Assembly (NCBI GenBank): GCA_030267565.1
Contig: BRXU01000033.1
Coordinates: 1 to 64,000 of the forward strand
From: Pleodorina starrii
Lineage: Eukaryota; Chlorophyta; Chlorophyceae; Chlamydomonadales; Volvocaceae
Direction: 5' to 3'
Length of the DNA stretch: 64,000 nt
The translations under genes and the position numbers were made by a program. Shown here in pieces: positions 12,001 through 22,200 of this stretch (the first letter of the stretch is position 1; each line of letters begins with the position of its first letter). Below the pieces are notes generated by a model, which worked only from the letters and a program-made list of their open reading frames with translations, was not told the DNA's origin and made no database searches.

Positions 12001-13000
12001 GCGGCTGTTTTCGCCAGGCCGCCTCAGCTTTGCCTCTGCCGTACCTCTCGTACGGCACTCCGCCGCCCTCCCACGCCTCCGACGTCCGGCTGCTGCCCAC
12101 GCCCGTTGTCGCGCTGACGCTGCGCGATAGGCCGCCGTACCGGCTGCCGTACCGGCTGCTGTACGTCCCGCCGCCTGCCGTACTGCTAACGGTGGAGTAG
12201 TAGTGGTAAGCGTCGTACTCAACGGTGGAGCCCAGCGGTGAGAGGGCGCCTTCGCGCCAGTCGCCCTCCCTCCCGACGCCGCCGCCGGCACCGTCAGCGC
12301 CGTTTGCGCCGTCCGCTGAGAGGCGCCAAGCCAACAAGAAGAAAAAACAAGATATATTTTGTGCAATGATTTTATTGGATGACATTATGTTACGCGGCAG
12401 TGAGATCGTTCGAAGGAAGGCGGAAAGGGGTGCGGGCGCAGGGCAGAGGGAGAGGGAGAAAGGGAGAGCAGGAATGCGACGACGCACGCGAGGTGGTGAG
12501 CAGTGGGGCGGTGCGACAGAGGGGCACAAGGTGGGGGCAGCGGCAGCCTCCGGCGGCGCAGCCGCGATACGTGTGTGGTGCAGACGGGATAGGCTCGCGC
12601 CTGGGGAGCGACTGAGGGTCTCTTGACGGGTCGTATGCCTATTGGTCCGTGAACTCCCTGGTGCTTGGTGTTAAGGCTCGAGGGCCCCTAACCCTGAAGA
12701 GGGGCCTGTCCGGCTCATACTCCTCACCAGGGTTACTTTAAATCGCAGCAGTGCGGGGAGCTAACCTGCACCATCAGCCTGTGCCACGACCCTGAGGACC
12801 GTTTGAGCTCGGTCCCTCCCCGGAAATGGACGGCAGGCCGCACCTGGGGGCCCACCGGCGTCCGTTACCGACGGGTGCCTGTGTGCCCAGTTGACGGACT
12901 TCCTGACAACTGGGTTCATCTGCCGCAGGCTCGCTCGCCGATACTCCTGAGCCTCCGACTCCATTTCCGCTGTCTGTGACATCTGCGGGGTGTTACTCAT
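1..13000 (-). CDS. Giant leucine-rich-repeat protein with low-complexity N-terminal region (C-terminus off the left edge)
   Basis: Seventeen exons read on the minus strand, all in phase: 13000-12766, 12315-12045, 11601-10771, 10499-10263, 9533-9419, 8852-8710, 8430-7419, 7254-6731, 6202-6065, 5630-5600, 5200-5061, 4746-4009, 3695-3465, 3108-2998, 2628-2455, 2226-2085 and 455 to the edge. About 1,840 residues are visible. The first ~1,500 are mostly Gly/Ala/Ser/His-rich low complexity broken by conserved-looking blocks (for example NIKGQVHPTRKATGHFFSS and TQVPDEVLRGYAQYMNL) and a short coiled-coil piece (AEARRLAEEE). From about residue 1,585 there are ribonuclease-inhibitor-type leucine-rich repeats (LELHGNPALG, RLHLSGCPLGDAGF, LLLSGCGLGDGAL, LDLSQNRFSETG, ALNLAHNCLGWKGA), then a His/Pro-rich stretch still open at base 1. 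Such repeats bind proteins; the partner is unknown. I do not recognise the family of the N-terminal part. The start ATG is the first in an open exon ending at a GT donor. An alternative earlier donor (GTAACG) exists in exon 1. Confidence 0.75.
652..1950. repeat. 1.3-kb polypurine (GGGGA)-type tract in an intron
   Basis: On the plus strand this stretch is almost only G and A, built from GGGGA, GGGA and longer G runs, with scattered T only before about 960. It fills most of the 1.63-kb last visible intron (456-2084) of the leucine-rich-repeat gene, so the transcript is C/U-rich here. The plus strand could form G-quadruplexes, and the mirror symmetry suits triplex DNA. Long open frames on the plus strand here (Gly/Glu/Arg only) are by-products of the repeat. 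Confidence 0.95.
2262..2280 (+). repeat. Dispersed short element, copy 1
   Basis: Contains CAGGGAGTGATATGCTCC, shared with the copies at 9103-9128 and 13959-13984. The ends form a small inverted repeat (GGGAG/CTCCC). It lies in the intron between exons 15 and 16 of the leucine-rich-repeat gene. Confidence 0.8.
4676..4687. repeat. 12-bp palindrome GACCCRYGGGTC (one of eight copies)
   Basis: Exact copies of GACCC-R-Y-GGGTC occur at 4676-4687 (exon 12 of the leucine-rich-repeat gene, coding), 5991-6002, 7311-7322, 30567-30578, 31219-31230, 39510-39521 (coding, Josephin exon 5), 47496-47507 and 55319-55330. The other six are intronic, two of them within about 10 bases of a splice site. Imperfect relatives lie around 7350-7372. 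Confidence 0.85.
6228..6262. repeat. Interstitial telomere-type repeat (TTTTAGGG)
   Basis: Three TTTTAGGG-like units in an intron of the leucine-rich-repeat gene. Similar short arrays, on the complementary strand (CCCTAAAA), lie at 6681-6704, 8658-8698 and 10658-10705, and a short one at about 56923-56938. TTTTAGGG is the telomere repeat of Chlamydomonas and relatives. These copies are internal and do not mark a chromosome end. Confidence 0.85.
6681..6704. repeat. Interstitial telomere-type repeat (CCCTAAAA)
   Basis: Three head-to-tail AAAACCCT units, 25 bases from the donor of exon 8 of the leucine-rich-repeat gene. With the array at 6228-6262 it flanks the same intron in opposite orientation. 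Confidence 0.85.
8658..8698. repeat. Interstitial telomere-type repeat (degenerate CCCTAAAA)
   Basis: Four to five degenerate CCCTAAAA units, about 10 bases from the donor of exon 6 of the leucine-rich-repeat gene. Confidence 0.8.
9103..9128 (+). repeat. Dispersed short element, copy 2 (26 bp)
   Basis: All 26 bases, from ATATAAAGG to CTCCCTGA, are identical to the reverse complement of 13959-13984; 18 bases are shared with 2262-2280. The element carries a TATA-like ATATAAAG. It sits immediately before the CCCA array. Confidence 0.85.
9172..9399. repeat. (CCCA)n microsatellite, about 55 units
   Basis: Near-perfect tetranucleotide array inside the intron between exons 5 and 6 of the leucine-rich-repeat gene. 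It is flanked on both sides by copies of CACTCGCTCACACCCCCAC. It creates spurious open frames (WVGG and HPPT repeats) on both strands. Confidence 0.97.
10173..10221. repeat. (CCCCAA)n array
   Basis: About eight CCCCAA units in the intron just downstream (in the minus-strand sense) of exon 4 of the leucine-rich-repeat gene, embedded in degenerate CCCAAA sequence from about 10070 to 10245. Confidence 0.9.
10658..10705. repeat. Interstitial telomere-type repeat (degenerate CCCTAAAA)
   Basis: Four CCCTAAAA-like units with spacers, in the intron between exons 3 and 4 of the leucine-rich-repeat gene. Confidence 0.8.
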
Positions 13001-13636
13001 ACCCAGAGAAAGGTGCTTGCGCCAACCATTAAATATCCAACTTGAGGCATTTCACGTGCTCATAGCAGAGAGAAGCCGTCATGATAAAGCGGCCAGAGTG
13101 TGTGTGCTGCAGATACCCATTAGATATTCAGGCCCTAGAAGGCCGGCATTTGAACTTAGTATAAATTAGTTATGCTGTCAGAAGCAGATGACATATCACT
13201 ATACTGCATCTTATTAGGCCGAATGAGTAAGCGTTTTTTCTCTAAGGTGCCAACGGAGCACAGCGTCAAGCGCGCAGTTTGACCAATAGTCCAATCACCT
13301 CCAACCACAGTATCCTAATAATTTATAAGCGCAACTGACGCCATTCTACGCCCACTGTTGTGTTTAAGCGGTTGCTCGTCCGCTGCTCGTCCGACGTCTC
13401 AGTAAAATGCCCTTGCACAGCGAGCCTGAGAACAAGCTTCAAACTGTAGAGTTAAAGGCCTTACTCACTACCGAATTTAGCACACTTTGCTGCGTTTGGA
13501 CTTTACAGCTGACAGGATTGTCCCATGGGTCGTGTTGGTTGCCACGGTTGTTGCTTTGTTGACATAGCCGGTTTCAATTCGGTTACTTCCAACGGCAGCT
13601 ACTAAGTTCAACAGAAGTGCATTGAGCTCACATCAT

Positions 13637-13927
13637 CTAGATTTTAAACCCCAAGCCAAGCACCATCCCTCGATTCAGTGCTGCAGCCAGCAAATCTGAA
13701 CTCTCAACCATCCCAGCCACCCTGCACTGTTCGGCCTGGTAGGGCTTTCCATCGCCCCAGGTGGTTTCCGCTAAATGCAATGCTGCTTTGAGGTTTGGGT
13801 GTGGGGCTCTGGCGCCCACCGTGTCAACGAACATCGGCACTGGTGCTGCCGGTGCCACCGCCAACCAGCTCTGTGCCAGGGCCAATGAGGCGACCGTGCC
13901 TGTATGAAGCGAGCCGAGCTGTATCAA
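13637..13927 (-). CDS. Possible small protein, 96 aa (weak)
   Basis: Uninterrupted frame with ATG at 13927 and stop TAG at 13639-13637. The product has mixed composition, with no low-complexity runs, and a hydrophobic stretch near residues 10-35 (VASLALAQSWLAVAPAAPV). No family recognised. A TATA-like TATATAAAG lies about 55 bases upstream, but it is part of the dispersed 26-bp element and may be coincidental. It could equally be an unannotated exon, a transposon remnant or noise. Confidence 0.25.
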   Translation of the reverse strand: MIQLGSLHTGTVASLALAQSWLAVAPAAPVPMFVDTVGARAPHPNLKAALHLAETTWGDGKPYQAEQCRVAGMVESSDLLAAALNRGMVLGLGFKI

Positions 13928-13958
13928 GAAGGCAGGTTAGGTCTTCAGCTGGTGGGGG

Positions 13959-13984
13959 TCAGGGAGTGATATGCTCCTTTATAT
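13959..13984 (-). repeat. Dispersed short element, copy 3 (26 bp)
   Basis: Its reverse complement is identical to 9103-9128 over 26 bases, and the adjoining bases extend the TATA-like part to TATATAAAG. Confidence 0.85.
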
Positions 13985-16235
13985 AATAATGAGTCACTGC
14001 GGACGTTGTTGATCAAGCTGCTGCAGCCGCTGGTGGGGGGTTGCGGACTGAGGGACCGGACAGCGCTTTTCCGATATCTCGCATGGACACGTGTGCCAAG
14101 GAGCCCTGTGAGAGCTATGTCGTACACGGCTGCCGCCAGAGCCCAGCAAAGCGGCCAGCTCTCCCTCCGCAGCGCATGTCACGAAACCCAAACGAGCCGT
14201 AACGTTGGATCGCCTCATCGCAACGCACGGAGCATCCATCGGTGCAGAGGTATACGCCGCCCCAACCCTGCGCCCTGGGACTCGGATGACGTGAAGTTTG
14301 GCCCCAGCCCACTCGTGACCAAAGCACAGCGCAAAATGCGTGCCCTCGTGCCCTCTTGCCATCACAGCCATCCGAGACCACTGCAACGCCAGCCCTCAGC
14401 GGCGTGCAACCCGTCGTCGCCGCCCGTCCCACCCGTCACGACACACCGCACACGAGCAGTCGCACGCAGCGGCCCCTCCGCTGCTCGCCCCGACCCGGCC
14501 GACCCAACCACCCTGCCCCCCGACTTCGTTCTTAAAAGCGCAGCCCGCGGTGCAGTCCCCCAACCCGCCACACGGCTTTGGGGTTCTTTCATGTTCAGAG
14601 CGCATGTGATTTCTTTCCGACTCCCTGCAAGCAGACACGACCCTTCAAAAACAGACAGCAACATACCAGAGGCTACTTTGCACGTCCATACAGCTGTGCT
14701 ACAACAAAAGGATGCAGCCATCGGGACGGCAATGTGTGCGGCCAGCCAGTGTGCTGGCCTGCCTTCGGCTCGGCCCACCCATCCGGACCAGGGAACGAAC
14801 CCCGAGTCGCGATGCAGTTGCCGCCCAAGGTCGCCCGCTGTGGCTGGCTTGCTGCCCACCTCAAATGATTTGCACCAAGTGTCCAAACATACACAAACGC
14901 ACACACCCGCCGCGCCACTTACCACCACCACCACCACCATGTCGCCCATCACCACCATCTAAGAACACGGCGACAGTACGGTATGCAGCAAGAGGGGCAG
15001 GGGCCCCCGCCCTACCGGCCCTGTGCAATGAAAGCGGAGCCCAACCTCGCACGCACTCGCCCGAACCTCTGTTCCCTTCCTCACGTGTCGGGTTTGGCCC
15101 GCCGACAGTTCGACACAGATCTTCTGTATTATTGGCGCATAGCCCCAGAATTCCATTCGTTCTTGGGTTGTAGCAGGCCTCGAAAAATCAATGTACGGGG
15201 AAGCGCTTGGGCGCCCCGCGCGACCCGATGACGACGACGACGACACAGTTGCTCCATTCCTATCGAGTGCTGATATATCAATCGAATCGGGGGGCCGGGC
15301 TGCTAGCCCGCTTGACACAGCACGCGGCTCCCGATGCAAACAATTTGCTTAGGTTAGGACGGGCTGGAACGGGCGTGCCCTGTAGCAAGGCCGCGCCGCC
15401 CTTTGCCGCCAAGGCACCGAAACCAGTGCCAGGCACCGAGCCTCCCGGAGGCGGAACACGCCCAAAGCTCCCTGCGGGCGTCTTTTAACACCAAACACTC
15501 CAACCACAAACACGCATCGCCCCGTCAACCAATCAGTCAATCAGTCGGTCAGTCCGCACAACACCGCGCTGCGCTACACTGCATGTCGACACGCAACGCA
15601 ACACCAAACCGCCGTACAAACTGCGATATCCCCCGCCGACAAGTGCAGCCCCCCTTGCCCTCCTTCCCCCACTGCATGCTCCTCACGTGCGATAGTTAAG
15701 ACAGATATGTTGGTTCTTGTACATCCCTCGGTAGTTTCCACCAACGACCCTTGGTACTTTCCAACGTTGTGCTGGACTGCCATGCGCGGAGGCCCAGTGC
15801 GCGAGGCAACACGGAGCGGCCGCACGAACACGCTTTTGACTGTTAAGGCCACGGCAGCGCTACTGCCACCAGCAACGATAGCGGCATCCACATCGCACGT
15901 TTTAGCGCGTGGTGCTATCGAGGAAGCTCTTGACCCCATTGATGGGACAACAAACAAAAGCCGGCAAAGCTGCCATTCCACTCGCCCACCTTGATCCGAT
16001 CCTTCCCAGCTTGACAGCGGCGCTCCCCTTGCACATGCAAAACAGCTCAGATAACCTTTCGGCTTCCTCGACCCGGTCAGAACACATACGGGTCGCATCA
16101 CTCTGCAGCCCATGCGCCAAACCCACGTCCCATCCCACAGATTCCGCACGCTGCCGCACGGGGGCGACACTGCCTGCCCTACACCAGCACCGGCGCCGCC
16201 ACACACCACACACCCGCGCCTCGAAAGCCATGGCT

Positions 16236-19200
16236 TCACGAGGGGGAGTATGACAGATCGTCAGGAAGAGACAACAGCAGCGCCTGCTGCTGATGCGGTT
16301 GCTGCCCAACGGCAGACTGCTGCTGTGGTTGTGACTGGAAGCCGCCGCCAGCAGCGCCGCCCGTCGGGGTGCCAGGAATCGTGAGCACCGCGGCAAACGT
16401 CGCGCCGGTGGCGCTGTCGCGAAGCTGCACGGGCTGCTGGTGCGCACCACGCACGCCAGCCCCACCGGCGCCACCGGCCGCCGCCAGGCCACCCGCCGGC
16501 AACGACTGGGAGCCCAGCCCGCTGCGGTCCAGGAGGACCAGGCCCGGCGACAGGCAGCCGGGCAAGCCGCCGCCGGCGGCGCCGCCGCCAGCTGCACCCA
16601 CCATCATCGCGCCGTGGCGCAGCTGCGGAGCAGAACCCCTGGATGCCAGGAGCTGCTCCGTCGTCAGTGGCTCGCCGCCGTGCATGGCGAAGCCCGTGCC
16701 GGTGCTGGTTCGTGAGACGCCGCCGACGCCGCCACCACCCAGCGGCGCAAAGGCCTCCGCGCACGGCACACCGAAGGCAAAGCTGCCCACGGCGCAGCTG
16801 TGACCGACGCCACCGACGCCGACCTGCCCCAAGAGGTGCTGCTGGTGCTGCTGTTGGTGCGGATGAGGGAGCGGCGGCGGCGGAGACCCTGAGCTGAGCT
16901 GCATCAGCTGGGCGCTGCCGCCCTGCGCTGAGGGCGAGGCGCCCGCCGCCCCGTGGTGCGCGTACCGGCAGCGCTCGCCGTCACGGCAGTAGCCCTGCAG
17001 GAAGAAGCGGCAGATGCGGCTGGCGACGGCAATGGCGCCCGCCCGCCCGCCGCCACCCATGCTGCCGCCGCCACCGGGCGGCGCCAGGCCGCCGGCCGAG
17101 GTGCTTGTACCGAGGTGAACCAGCTGCAACCCGCTGTCGGCTTGATGCTGCTGCTGCGGTGGCCAGTCAAGCCCCTGCAGGCCGGCCCCCGCCGGGGTGG
17201 AGCTTAAGCCCAGGTGGTGCAGACTCAAACCTCCGCCGGACTGCAGCGATGACGCCAACGAGCCGCCGCCGGCGCCGCTGCCGGCGCTGCCACCGTCCAC
17301 CGCCAGGTCGACCGCCGCTTGGAAGGATGGCGGGGTCCAAAAGCCGCTGCGCGCCACAAGGCCTGCCGCGGCGGCAGCGGCGCCGCCGCCCGTCGGCTGC
17401 TGCCCCAGCTGCCCCGGCTGTAAGTGCAGGCTGGGCCGGCCGGTGCCGCCAGCGCCGCCGCCGCTGCCGGCAGCAACACCCACCGACGTGGCCATGCCCG
17501 CCGGCGCGAGCTGCACCAGCGACGGGCCGGTGCCGGGCATGCCGCCCGCGCCCAAGGGCCGTACCTGCACGATGCCGTGCACGCCGGCGCTCGCCGTAGC
17601 CACGGTCGTGCGGGGCGAAGCGTGTACGGCAACCAGACCTGGCAGGGGCGCGTCGGGGACATGATTGTGCAGTGCACCGCCTCCGCCGCCGCCGAGCGTG
17701 TGCCGGCCCGAGACGACGGGCGGCCCCAGGAGCGCCCCCACATCATCGACGGGACCGCTCGTCAGTCCCTGCCCGCCGAACATCAGCACCCCCGGCGCGG
17801 TGGCTGCGGCGGCGGCGCCCAGCGGGCCCGCCGGCCAGCCGCAGCCAGCGTCGGGTTTCGGAGCGCCCAGCATCGCGCCGAAATCGCCCATGGCAGGCTG
17901 AAGTGACGTAAACAGCGAGCCAGGACCCACGGCGCTTCCCGAGAGAATCGGGCTGTCCAGGCCCCAGCTAGCGCCGCCCAAGTCGACGAAGCCGAACCGC
18001 GGCTTGGCAGCAAGGCCGCCGCCGTTGCTGCTGCCGCCGGCGCCGGCGTCGGATGCGGCGGCGCCGGCGACGGCCGACGGCGGCGGCGGCAGCGACGGTG
18101 TGACGTCGGAATTGGCACTGCTGGCTCCCGTCTGGAGACCGGCGGAGATGGTTGACAGAGAACCGGCGCCGCCGATGACGCCGCCGGCGCCCACGCCCGC
18201 CACCAGGCACGAGCCGGCGGCGGCGCTCTGCAGCATGACGTCATCCGCCGAAGCGATGGAGCTCATGATCGACGACGTGCGCTGGCTGGGCGAGGGATCC
18301 TGGGTGCTGTCAGCAGCGGCGGTGATGCTCGAGGCCGTGCGCGCGACGGACCCGCCGACGCCAGCGCCGCTCGGCGCCGACGTGACGGCGCCGGCGCCAA
18401 GCGGCGAGTAAGCGCACGGCAGCATCACGTCGTGATCCATGTCGAGCGCTTCGATGACTTCCTTGTTGAGCGAGTGTACGACTTCACTCAGGCTCTCCAG
18501 GGAGTCCCCGCGGGTATGTACGGCAGCCATGGCAGAGGGGGGCTGCGGCAGGGCTCTGCCGATGATGGCGTCCGCGGCGCTGAGCAGCTGCGTTGGAAAG
18601 AGCTCCTGGGCGACTGCAGACCCGGCGCGTGTCGGCTGGAGCAGGGCGGGAGCGACAGGGGAGAGCACAGCGGCGGAGGTCGGTGATGCGGCCGCGGCGG
18701 CGGGAGCCAACGCCGCCGGCGCCACGGGCGTCCCTGGAGCTGCGGAGACTTGCGGTTGCGCCGACTGGTGGCTGGCAGCCCCGGGCGCCGCCGGGGGCGG
18801 TACCTGGGGATCCCGCGGCATGGCGGCCTTGCCAGCGGCCACAGCGACAGCAGACACGGTGACGGGTGCCGTTGCGGAGCGGCCGACCGCCGCTGCCCCG
18901 GACGCCCCGCTCTGTGAGCCGGCCCCCTTCCCGCCTGCCTTGCTGGACGCCGAGGGCTTCGCCGCACCGCTGCCACCCTTGTCGGCCCCTGCCGTGTGAG
19001 CCACGGCAGGTTCCGTCGGCCCCCCAGCTGCAGCAGCAGCAGCAGCCGCTTTCCCCTTGTGCTGTTGCTGCTGCTGCTGGTGGTGGTTGTGATGGTGCTG
19101 CTGCTGCTGCTGACGGTTCTTCTCGGCTTTGGCCCGCTCGCGCTTCTCCGCGAGGATGCGCTCGCGCTCCGCCGCCTCGGCCTTTTCGCGCTTCTGGCGC

Positions 19201-22200
19201 TCCTGCGGGCGCCACGCCAAAGCAAAGACACGCAAAATGTCAGAACGCCGGCACCAATGTCTAGCTGGGGCAGCAGGTCGGCAATAGAACCTGTACCTGG
19301 CCGGGGATTGGCGCCCTTACCCACCTCATCCAGCTAACATCACTTCCCTTTTGGTTCCTGTATGCATGTGCTTCCCTTCCCTTGCCATTCCCTCCCATAG
19401 GTGAACTGCCCGCCCACAGCCAGCAATCCCTTTCCTAACATCCTGCAACCGCCCGCGCATCGCCGTCGCCGTCCACATACCCCAACGTTCCCTGCACACC
19501 CCTCATTCCATCGCCTGCCTGTCAAATCCGAACCCATTCCCGTCCGCTCCCGCAGCCCCGCCCGGGCCGGGGCCGCACCTGCTCCTGGCGCTGCCGCTCC
19601 TGGCGCTCCCTCTCCTGCGCCTCCTTGCGCGCGCGCTCCGCCTCCTGCCGCTCCCGTTCAATGCGGGCCATCTCCGCCTGGTCCTCCTCCAGCACTTGGC
19701 GGGCCTTGCGGGCCAGCTCACGCACCTGCGCGACGCGACGCCGCGGCAACAAGGGTGGACGGACATGTCGCGAGACGAGAAGAGATGAGGGGATCGGGAT
19801 CGGGAGCACGGGGCACCGCCGGCGGCCCGATGGTGGGGGTACAACAGGTGTATGCCATGTCGCGGTCCGGCGCAGAGGCCACAAGAGCTGCAATGCGCTA
19901 CGGATGCTGGTTTGCATTCACCTCACACTCGTCCTCCGAATACGCTTGCATCGCCGGACACCGCAGCAAAACCCAACTGGTTCGCGCTCACAAACGCAAT
20001 GGGAGATGGCGCGGACGCGAGGAGACGGAGAAAACATCGCAGCATCGCACTCCTCCTCTCACGAAAATGGACCCTGTAAAGCGTTTCCGGGCCCTGCGGA
20101 CTCACCGCAGTGACCACCTCGTCGTCAGGCCCCGGACTGCCCGAGCAGCCGGCGCCGTAGCCGCTACTGCTGCTGCTGCCGCCGCTGCTGCTTGTCGCAG
20201 CACTGCTGCTGCCGCTGCTACTGCTGGCTAGAGTGGAGGAAGGCTCCGAGCTGCTCGCCGCAGCGTCGTCCTGCGGACCCGCCTGCGCCTCGCCACCGCC
20301 ACACGCGATGCTGCCGCCGCTGCTGCGCTTCCCGCGACTGGTCTTCCCCACTACCGAACCATTCGCCAGCTTCGGAGCCTGCTGCTGCTGCTGCTGTGGC
20401 TGCGCCTGTGGGGAACCACTCTCGCGCTTTCCACCGCCGCGATCGGCGGAGCCGGCCGCGGGCGCGGCCGGGGCTGCCTCTTCCTCCCCACCCCCTGCCT
20501 GCTTCTGTTGTTGTTGCTGCTGCAGCTGCTGCTCCTTGGCCGCAGCAGCCAGCACGCCCTCCGCCTTCTCCAGTGCCTCCCGCAGCGCGCTGATGCGCTG
20601 CGCCACCGACCGCTCGGAGTGCTGCTTCAGCGCCGCCTCCAGCGACTCCCGCGCAATCTGCGCAGCCAGCCGCGCCAGCATGCGCCGCGCCGCGTCCGGC
20701 AGGGGACCCCCCGTGACGCCGCCCTGCTCCGCCGTGTCCAACTTCGCCTTGACGGCGGCGTGGCGCTCCGCCGCTCCGCCGTCGACGCCGCCGCCCGCCA
20801 GCACCGTCTCCAGCGCCTGCATCAGCTTGAGCACGCGCTTGGCCTGCTGCACCTTGACCCCCGATGCCGCCGCTTCCTGTTGTGCCGAAGCCAGGGGACA
20901 CACGCAACGCGCCGTGAAAAACCACGCGCGCACACACGCGCCGAGCAGTATCCCAATGAAGTAGTGCATGACAAGGGCATGCATGCAGCTGGGCGCCGAG
21001 GGCGCTGCCTCGCTGTCCGTGAGGCAGCCAACCTGACCCATCTGGGTTGAAGGGCATCCTCCCCACCCCTTGCAGCCACGCAACGGCCCCAGCCAGCCGC
21101 GACGCGGGCGCGACGGCTCGCTCCTCAGCGCCCATCGCACCTGAATGGCCCGCGCCAGCACGCCCGTGCTGGTGCCCTCCCGCAGCAACCGAGCCAGTTT
21201 GGCGTCGCTGACGGTCATCGCCCGCCAGTGCTCTAGCGCCTTGCGCGCCTTAGCCACGTCTGCCGCCAAGAGATCCTCCCACCGGACCGCGTCCTGCGAT
21301 GAGAAACCCACGCAAACATCAGTGTGCGGAGCTTGCCGCAGGGACAACAGCGCGAGGAGCGGGACAATGGCGAGAAACCCTTATTCCAGAATCCCAATCG
21401 CACGACCGGGCGACGACATGCTCTGCGATGTGTCCTCAGCGCCCCGAAGCCCCTGTCCCTGCACCACCTGCAGCGCCCGTTCCAGCGCCTCCGCGTCCTC
21501 CGGCCGCAGCTGGTTCTGCAGGTTTCGGAGCGCTGTCTCCAGCGTCGTACGCATCCGCGCGGCCTCCTGCAAATGCGCCCGCAGCTCCAGGGAGGTCCGG
21601 TACGACTCCGGGTCCAGTTCCTCAGCACCGATCTGCAGCAGAGGTGCGGTGCAGCGGCACGTGCGGCATGCCGCAGCACACAGGGCGCAGCAGAACCACA
21701 TCCCGACGGGTTTCGGCCGTAACGTGAGATCGCAGTGGCATCGCCGTGAGCCCAATGTTTTAATGGTCCTTTGGCCGCCTCATCAATATATTATCTGTTC
21801 TCATTCACGCCTCAACCCAGTTCCAGCCCAGCCTCATAGTACCTCCGGCCTCCGCCGCCCCCCTGCTCCCGGCCAAAACAACCAACCTTCTTTGCGTTGT
21901 AAATGGCCGCCTCCAGCCTCGCCAAGTCCGCAAGCGTGCGATACGACGCCGCCGCCTTGGACAGCGCCTCCGCCGCCCGCTCCGTGTCCAGCCGCCGCCG
22001 CGCCGCTGCCATCAGCGGCCCCAGCACGTCCGCCAGACCCGGCACCGGCGCGCCGCCCAGCCCGCTGAGCGTGCTGGCGGCGGCCTCCGCCTTATTGAGA
22101 GCCAGCTTCAGCTGCAGCGGGCCCGAGGGCCGCCGGGCCATAACCGCCTCCAGCTGGCGGGCGGCCTCCGCGGCGGCCGCCACAGCCGCCATCTCCTTTA

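Larger units (their letters stand above)
13001..16235. other. Gene-poor region; 5' flank of the leucine-rich-repeat gene
   Basis: Lies between the start of the leucine-rich-repeat gene and the 3' end of the ankyrin-CCCH gene. Composition is less GC-rich at 13001-13650. It contains the promoter of the minus-strand gene to its left, one dispersed repeat (13959-13984) and one weak small reading frame (13637-13927). Overlapping frames of 318 aa (plus, 14006-14962) and 198 aa (minus) have no recognisable domains or codon signal and I do not call them genes. Confidence 0.6.

Noticed and set aside
14006..14962. 318-aa plus-strand frame
   Set aside because: No domain, biased composition, opposing 198-aa frame of equal quality, and no splice-linked partners.
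16236..19235. The 999-aa minus-strand frame as an independent intronless CCCH gene starting at 19235
   Set aside because: The ATG lies inside the intron just before a strong CAG acceptor at 19203; exon 16 (coiled coil) joins in phase.
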